Assembly (NCBI RefSeq): GCF_964204645.1
Contig: NC_134025.1
Span: forward strand, 12,343,001 to 12,407,000
Direction: 5' to 3'
DNA length: 64,000 nucleotides
Origin: Tubulanus polymorphus
Lineage: Eukaryota > Nemertea > Palaeonemertea > Tubulaniformes > Tubulanidae
The translations under genes and the position numbers were made by a program. Below are positions 52,801 through 61,800 of the stretch, piece by piece. A model generated the notes under the pieces. It saw only the letters and a list, made by a program, of their open reading frames with translations, did no database searches and was not told the origin of the DNA. Each line of letters begins with the position of its first letter. Position 1 is the first letter of the stretch.

Positions 52801-55800
52801 ATGCCCGCATCCCTCCCCGCCACGATGCTGACCCTTAGGAGGGGGTGGCATAATTATCCTGTTACAAATCAAAACAATTCAATTCAATTCAATCAAATTA
52901 TATTTGTAAATAAAATTCTTACGGAAAAAAAGAAATCAGGGATAACCCCCAAACCGAACGGACTCACCGTTACGAGAGTGAAAACTCCCTAATATCCTAA
53001 TTCCCAGATTTTTACGGCGAAAAAATCCAACGCGTTCTACTGCGAGAACGCCAAGAAAAAAGATGGCGGATTTCGCCGGTGGCTAAATGCAATACCGCAG
53101 GGCCGGGTCGTATAGAAAAACCATTGGCGATAAATCCAAATTTAGAAAATATTGGCAAAAACCATAGGAAAGGGTACAGTACTCGACGGAAATATTACGT
53201 ACATACTGGTTATAGAGGACAGTTGAATAAAATCCAGAAGTTACAGAAAATTGAACTTACAATTTGTTTGATTCTGAGCACACAGGATATTGCTTGCTTA
53301 GCAAGTTATAGAAATAAGGCAGCGTAAAATCAGCACCTAATACGCCGATTACAGGATCAGCAGATTGATGATCTCTGGTTTGGCTGGAAATTTAAACAAA
53401 AATAAGATACAAGTTAAGAAATAATTAGCGCATTGCAACAGAAATCTGGTAGTAGGTCTGCTTTATGCTCTTATCATCCTGCCTTATAAGTTGAAGAAAA
53501 CATACGAAAAAACAGAATATGTTAACTTACTTCGCCATGAAAATCGTATGACTTAACGTGATGACGAAACCTGCTCCAAAAGGATCTAATCGGGGGCCTG
53601 TTAGAGTATTCTTGCCAGGGTTAGCTCTTGCATTTCTGTACCTGGAATGTTAAGGATGTTAGCTGACTAGACATCATACAAATATTTGATACCAAGAAGT
53701 TACAACTGATTTCTATTCACACTATTGATTTTTGAAATGACGTGTTCACTTGCCATTTTTGTTGAGTTGGATCATAGATCTTTGGCAAGACAACACCAGG
53801 AATGATTCTGAACACACCATCACTGCTACCATAGTAACGCCAAACAGTGTTTTGAATGAGACCCGTGTGACCTATTAGCCAAACTTCATTTAAATATGAT
53901 GTCATGGTAACTGTGTTTTGGATTCCATGCTGTAAACAAATGAATCTAAGTATAAACAACTTTGCTGTAAGGCAATACCTGAAAAATATTTGAATCTGTT
54001 AGACCTTTCAGCATTTAAAGCTTGAGAACAATTTTGGTAACCGGCTTTCAGAAGTGTGATAATAATTGCAATGTTTTCTTAGTTTTCTTAACAAGTAACA
54101 CTGGGACATATTTCTGTTTAGAGCTAAGCTCAGGTCGACTTACAACCCGATCAGATCATTGGATCGGAAGTAGACGAATCTGCAATTTTCTAATCGAGAA
54201 CCTATTCGATATGAGTGTAATTACGACCACAAAGGATTGATCGCAGACTGATCTAAGCCGAATCGTAGGGATAGAACAAGTACCATACCATCTTCTACAA
54301 CCCGATCAGATTGCTGTATCCAATCAGCGATGAGTATTGCATCGAATGATTTTTAGACTCGGCGATGATCGAGTCATAGTTGCCCAAAGTGCTCTTATGA
54401 TCGTAAAGCAATCGGCAATCAGCAGTCACGTGTCCTACTGCTGTTCTTATGATGATCTAGTTTGAATGGTCGTAAGTTGACCTGAGTTTGGCTTAACATC
54501 AATCTAATCAGTGCATGCACTCATTATTGATACACCCTCTACTTCTAATATTCCACTAGTTATCCACTAACAAAGACCCAGTGGAAACCACAGGTGTTTT
54601 TTTTAGTCCAGGAACCACAAACATTTCGATTCAATATGTTTTCAGGGTTCATTGAAAGTCACAACTTTTTTTCAACTAACTACTTAGAAGTTGCGCCAGT
54701 TCACGCATCAAGATACACACAGTTCCAACTGATTTAGATTTGTCTTGTTACCGCTATCAATAAATTGGATTGATTGAATTTGTTCTACTTGACTTTTTTC
54801 GATTAAATTGCGAAACCACACAGCGCCAGTAATCCTGGGAATATTATGCATAGTCATAGTATGCATTTCGTGATTTTTATTAAGCAAAGGTCAAATACTT
54901 CCCGCATGCCTTAGGATCTTGGGAACTTGGTAACCCTGGCCCATGGAGACAGGGAGAATGAGTCGAATACCAGATCAATATGTACTTATCTACTGTAAGA
55001 GACATGTGCTCAACTAAATGGACCACACTGCGACTACAGCATACCAGTATACTAGGCTACGATGTTATAGATTTTATTACTCCAGAACTAATAAGGCCAA
55101 TGAATTGCACACTTCAAATAGATTCCAAATAATATTAAGGGAATTATTCCTTTTTCAAAAGAACCTTCCTCACATGTTTTCAGTATTCAAAAGATATGTA
55201 AATACTGGGGCGATAGCCTACTGGGACTTAAGTTCCAAGATGGCTAAAAATTCACAAAAAGTGCTGACTTTGGCAAAAAAAAAGCTGCCGATCGACTTTC
55301 TTGATTTTGATTGGGAAAATTTTGAAGTTGCAGATATGTCTAGGGTAGACATAATTGTGTGTGTAAACCAAACAAAACCTTGGCTAAATAAGGAAATAGC
55401 TTTCTGACAAATTAGGTGCTACTTCTCTTTGCAAAAATAAATAAACCAAAATACCTTAAAATTAAGATCATAAGCATCAGTTTTGCCAGTTATATACTGC
55501 TCAATTCGGTCAACTGAAGAAGGAGTTTCCAGCATATTCATGTATTCATATGGCTGTTCGAAGCATTCAGGTGCAAATTTTATCACAGACATAGCTGAAA
55601 TTGGTTAAAAATGTACAATTAGTAAAAAATATCACAAGTAGCGTTAAGTAATGTGTACAACTAAAAATTCATACAATAATATAAATTTGAAATGATGCTG
55701 ATATCCAAGCTACAAGGTCATAATTTGTACTGAATCTATGCTTTGGGAATGACTGGCCATTTTATTTCCACTTGACCTAATTTTCTTGTTTCCAATGAAA

Positions 55801-58800
55801 AACTTCAAAAATGTACAAAAAGTGCTGATTTTGCCTTAATTATTAAAACTGTAGGACTCGGAGAGTGACTGACATTCTTAACATTGACTGACAGTCTTAA
55901 AATTCAGAATATACATGTTGTATAACGAAAGTATGACGCTCCATGTTAGAATTACTGATTTCAATTGCATATTCCTGCTGAGGGACTATCTAATTCGTAA
56001 TGTTACAATACTGCCTAGTAGTAACTTAACTAATAATGCATCTGCCATTTGTCACAGGTCATTGCATTTTTGTTTTCAATTACACGTTACAGTAAAGGCT
56101 GGCTTATGTCGACAAGCACGCAACTTGGTTTATCGCCGATTAGCGGCGACTAGCGGCCTACGAGAGGCCGCCAGTTGCTGCTCTATCGGTTCGACAACCC
56201 GACGCCTACCGGCTCGTCGCAAGCCGTATCCGGCTAGTTGCCAATGTTCTACTCCGGCCTACGGTAGGCAGACAGTTGCTTTCGATCGCAACTGACATAA
56301 GCCCATCTGCGACGCGACGGAACTGAGCACAAGGGTTCCAGCCAATAAGAGACCGCATATACATAGTACAAATTATGACTGCTAGTTAGCGTCGTTCGTA
56401 ATTAGTCATTAACTTTCAAATTCAAGTATTTCGAAACGTAAACCAAACCTACAGCACGGCAGATGACTGGACCGAAGATCTAGAAGCGAAATTGGTAGAA
56501 TTATTATGGTGTGAGCGGCCATCTTTATATGATGGCACTAGCACATTGAATTCAAAACAGAATCAGAAAGATAAAGATCTTAAAGAAATAGCTTTTCTAA
56601 TAGAAATATATTTCCCAATAATTCAAAATAGATCAAATTTATTCTAAAAATGCTTATCACGTGACCATCTGAGCCGTTGCAGTTGCCAGTAATCGGAACC
56701 GACATAAGCAGGGAAGCAACTGAGAGGATCTCGTATACCGCTAGTCGGCCTCAGTTGCTGCGAATCGGAGCGCAGTTGACATAAGCTGGGCTGCGATCGC
56801 GGTTGCTCTCAGTTGCGTCGGTAGGCGTCGCGTTGCTTGTCAACATAAGCCAGCCTTAACACGTTTCAAACTGGCTACTACTACGGTTCGACAGGTTTTC
56901 AAAAACCATACATGTGTATTAATAACAGCTTCCTTCTATTCAAGTGCACCTTACATTATTTTGATGTAGCAGTATACATGAAATGCTTAATGACGCATCA
57001 TAGCAGTGACTATGTGAGAAATTTCGAAACATATCCTAAATGTGTGTCGAACACATTTGCAACTGAAGGAAAATGAACTACAGAATACATTTTGAACTAC
57101 AACCAAACGCAAATGAACACTAAAGTTTAATTACTTCTAGGCTCTACCATAGCTCTTAATTACCTTTAGTTGAAACATGGTCAAAGTGACTGCATTTATG
57201 CGGGGGTGGCTTTATGTCTATACGATGGTAGATAAATGCAGATGACTGTGGTTGCAAGGATTGTAGTAGAGGCTCCACTTGACCATCAAATACAACCACG
57301 CATAATCGGAAATCTGTACCATTGACCTGGAGATAGGGAACTCTATGTCAGCAAATACTCTACAATACAGGGCTATATATAACTTAACAAATATCTGTTA
57401 ATACAATTCTATCGAGATGAAGGAAAATGCTTAAATAAACCAGTAATTGAGGACATCTCAAGGTAAAACTCAAAGAGGGTCGATGAAATGTATATATCTC
57501 AAAGGCAATTAGAGTATCAAAATATGAAAAATCAGTGCAAATACTTAAGTAACAAAGTACAAGTAACAAAGATGACTCACAGTTTTCCAGTAGTAATGGG
57601 ATAGAACTGGTATACTGCTTGTTCCTAGTTTGAACACATCGACAGGCTGAGTCAAGAAACTTTTTTGTCCAGAATGTCCACTGCAAATAAAATATTTCGA
57701 AGAAAACCTGAATATGCAACTAGGGATCTAGGGACACCATGCCCACTTGCAAAGTGGTTTAAAATGTGCAACAATCTGACAAGCTCAATACTCAATGACC
57801 CCTGTTGAACACATACACGTAACCTCGGAACTGACTAAAGGAAAATTGTTCAAATTCCATAGTTTCCCCTATTTTTCTAATTCTGAGGTTTTAGGTTCTC
57901 CAGGATAGTGGCCACCCAGCTGAAGAGCTTCGCTAATCAAGAGATTAAAAGAACATAAATGATGTGACACAGTACCTCAACATGTCAGAAATAACACCTT
58001 CGGCTTGAGCAGTTGGTTCCAACATTCTAATATCAACGATGATCGGCATTGAAGAATAATCGGTTGGTTGTGGAAGTAATGGATGGAAAAGCGTTCGAGC
58101 TGAGGAATCGATTACGAAACTATAGTGACGATTATAGGAAACTGACTGCATCAAATCTGACATTTGTATATCAATACCGGCCACGCCCACAAGCGTTCCG
58201 GCGTGATAGACAGGCGTGGCTGCCGTCATAATCAGTCCAAGACCCAGTGCGTCGTAATACGGTACAGTTAATACAGGCGGTGTATTCAAAGTTGATGGTT
58301 TGCTGAAGAAGTCGTAATATGAGCCCATTTCTGTTCGCAGCTGATCAGGACTTAAAATATGCCTAAAAACACCGGCCTAAAAAAACAAAATACCAATACT
58401 ACCGGTACATAATTATGAGCAGCTAATAGATTCCTAAGACAAAAAATGTCCTCGAGTCAGATGAAATATTGAATGTAGGTTGGTCAAATTTACCTTGGCT
58501 GGGCCATAAGAAATATCAGCAAAAGGCTGTTGAGCCATCACATCCAAAATAGTTTGAGCATTTGCACTTAAAACTGAAAACAACAGTGGCTGGTTTTATA
58601 GAAAAAGTTATAAATTTTTCCATAGGGGTAAACTCAATTGACCATGATTTGAGTTAAAACGAAGGGACCAGTTACAGCCATGGCTTAGATTCAGGACCAG
58701 TTCAAGACCATCTCGGTTCTATAGTCAATACTATGGTAGTCAATCTAGCAACTTAATACGAGTTTGGAGATTTGAGACCACTAATTTATGGCAAGTCACG

Positions 58801-61800
58801 ACTGCGAAACTGCACAAAGGGCTGAGTTGCAGAGCAGTGAACTAACTAAAAAGCAGTCTTAAATCACAAGACTCATCTTGAGTTACTACAGTCAACCTTG
58901 CTTCATTCGTCGTCGGTTAATTCGTATAACTACCTAATTCGTAAAAAATGAAAGGTCCTGATTTTTTCCTTTGTTATTCCCATTAATTTCTATCAGATAA
59001 TTCTAACTTCGTAAATCGTAGCCGTATCCACGGTCTTTTTTCTTAAAAACAATAAGAAATGCGACACATAATTCGTATCCCATTGTTCCCCCAGCTGACA
59101 ATGAATGGCAAGCTTATCAATTACTTGACAGTCATTGGCACTAAGCGTGCTGCGGCCATGCGACATATTTTTCCACCAGTTTAGTCTAACAATGAATGGC
59201 TATGGCACACAGCATATGTTCCAATGCCAATGAAAATGATTTTTAGCAGGTTTTTAATCGTAGTTTATATGAATTAATAGATAAATCGTTAATTCTACAA
59301 ATCATACATAATTCATAGAAAACACGAATTACGTATAATCTGTATAATGTCTATTTCGTAGAAAAAACCATGGTCCCAAGAGATACGAATGAAGCGAGGT
59401 TGACTGTAGGTGACCTTGGATGGTCTTAAATGTAAGCTTAGTTGGTATTGGTTACTTTTTAAGCGATGTTGACTGTAGATGGCCTTGGATGGTCTTGAAC
59501 GTAAGCTTAGTTGGTATTGGCTACTTTTTGTTTTGATATAAGCAAAAGGATTTTAATTAAGGATTTTATGAAATAGAACCTAGAACTAGACAATGAGCTT
59601 ACATTCCCCGATGCCATATGTCAATAAAACGACTTTATTGCTAAATCTAGAATTTTCGATTCTAAGTCGAGTTTCAATGTCTTGCTTTTGTTCGAACGGT
59701 TCACCATCCGTCAAAAAAAGGATAACCTTATCTGAAAAATGTACAACACATATTTAAAATAGTAAAGAAATGAATATGTACATAATCAAAATGCCAAAGT
59801 CTACTTTCAAAACAATTACCTCGAGTCCGGTTGTTGCTCAAAGCTTTGCCATTCGATTTTGAAAGCATGTAAAATGCTTTACTTAGCGCTGCCACATAGC
59901 TAGTTCCACCTTGTAGCGTGTGTAAACTCCTGATGTAAGATTTCAGGTATTCAATATTCTGCGGTGTCGCCGCAGCCATTTCCTTTGAGAAACAGGAGGA
60001 TAATTCAGAACTACCGGGCGGAACATGACCATACGATGAAAATGAAACTACTGTCACCTGAAATTCAACATTAATCAAATAAGTTAGTCTTCAAATGAAT
60101 TAGTTTTACTAGGGATTCAGGGATATAATGCCTACTTCATGAAATGTTTGACAATCCGAATATTTCATTATTCAACCTTTGGCTGTCAGTACAGGTAAGT
60201 ATTTTTAGGGAATACAATTCTTCAATAGAAAAATGAAATATTTCCGTCAAAAAATGTTCCCTGTACTGACTAATAGCCAGGATCCAGTCCCACAGTTGTG
60301 AGTAAGAGTTAAAATTAGTTCATTTTCAATGAGTTAACTCAGGGTCAAATTTTAACTCCGAAGGACAGCTAGGAATCTCAAAGTTGCTGACCAAGGTCTA
60401 AATTCGCTTAAAACGATTAATTAACGAATAAAATACAGAAAGACACTCATCCTTCATGACAGTGCGTGACAGAGAAAACCTCAAATCTAAATGCATATAC
60501 AAGCATATCCATACCGGTATATACACCCATACCTATATACATATACACCCACATGTAGAATTGTATCGTATAACCACACAAACCTACAGCTACATGTGCG
60601 TGTGGCCCGACCCCAAATCAGGTGAAATCGAGCCCAAGACACTGTTCGAACCTAAACGAACAAACACCTGAGAACCGAAGCGAGCTAGAACCGGGACTGA
60701 GAACGAAACCATATAGGTTCCGTAATGGAAAAAACTAAACCTGCGATTAGGTTCAAAACAAACCTACAGCTGTGTCTCAATCCCCAGGACCAGGCTAAAA
60801 GAAACTCTGAGGACTGTATAATCCAACGGTTGCGGGGTTATCTCAGCCCTTGTGCTAAAAACCCCCGGAACAACCGCCGAGAGACTAACCAACTGACCCG
60901 AGACGTCCTTCAGATACAAGGAGAATATGGGCGAACCTGAACTGAATGCTGCTTGCATACTTGATCTAAAGCGTCTCCGGCAAACACGGCCCAGGCTAAA
61001 CTATCGTACTTGGTACGAAGCCAGGTTTACACCAGGTTCTCGTGCTTTCACACCTCGTTAATCACTAATAACTGACGTAATCCAAGCCACTGAGCCTCCA
61101 AATGCCCTCAAGAGTGATCCCCCACTACTGGGAAAGACTAACTCTCACTGGATTCCCAAATTAGTTCAGTCTTCTCGAAAAACCTCTTCAGGGAGCACAC
61201 CACACAAACTCTAATCAGGTAAGTCCTCTGCGACGCTGAGCCGCGGACTCTACCTTCCAAGACCCAGCTACTGCCGGCGAGGATTACTCTTTCTTCGTGA
61301 AATGACATATACATAAAAAAGCAGACTGGTTCCCTTAAATTGTAACCACTAAACAGTTTCTGGTTAAACAGAAAATGAAAGTGGTCCGATAGCTTCGCTA
61401 CCAAGGGATGGAGAGGATCCACCGTCTCCCAGGGCGACAAAAATTACATCTTTATATACTATACTGTCCCTGTTGAGTCTCTTGATGCTAGAATTCCCTG
61501 CGATAACCCTGACAGAAAAATCAGAAAAAATCAGTTTATCGACCAGGTTTAAATCCACACCTGAGCTGTCCAGTATCATGCCACAAGGACCAATTCGCAG
61601 TTTTGCACATCCTCAACCCTCTCGAACACCCAGTCTATCCGGGAATAGGGGAAAGCGTAATTAATGAGGACGTTTTCATCCTAGAGGGTGCCTCCATGGC
61701 CAAAGCCCTGCAAAATTGGCAGACGAACCCTGGGCACCTGGTGGCCAACAGATACAGATTGGGCCAACCTACCAGTGATCTGACTCGATACACGACTGGC

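Larger units (their letters stand above)
47076..53194 (-). mobile_element. DIRS-type retrotransposon, copy 3 (most complete)
   Basis: Ends TTACAATTTTTGG and CGACGGAAATA. Inverted terminal repeats are at about 47120-47240 and 53058-53175, and the internal complementary region at about 47299-47394. ORF1 and the recombinase are intact, and the RT-RNase H ORF has a single one-base deletion. Flanks (AAAA|element|TTACGTACATAC) show no target duplication beyond what could be shared by chance. The element is in sense orientation within CACHD1. Confidence 0.92.
45181..53260 (-). other. CACHD1: CACHD1 intron holding DIRS copy 3
   Basis: 8.1 kb. Contains a MITE (46223-46544), a tandem array (46677-47075) and DIRS copy 3 (47076-53194). 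The DIRS 5' end lies only about 60 bp inside the intron's donor. 45181-46220 is AT-rich without recognisable features. Confidence 0.85.

Noticed and set aside
53741-53750. Ordinary GT donor (CAA|GTGAAC) at the end of exon 53929-53754
   Set aside because: Joining from this site puts the next exon in a frame with an early stop and breaks the conserved W-Y pair. The GC donor fits instead.
55018-55407. Plus-strand open frame of 129 codons inside a CACHD1 intron
   Set aside because: Half of it is a fragment of the dispersed 'GCCCACTTGGGA' family. Composition is not protein-like.
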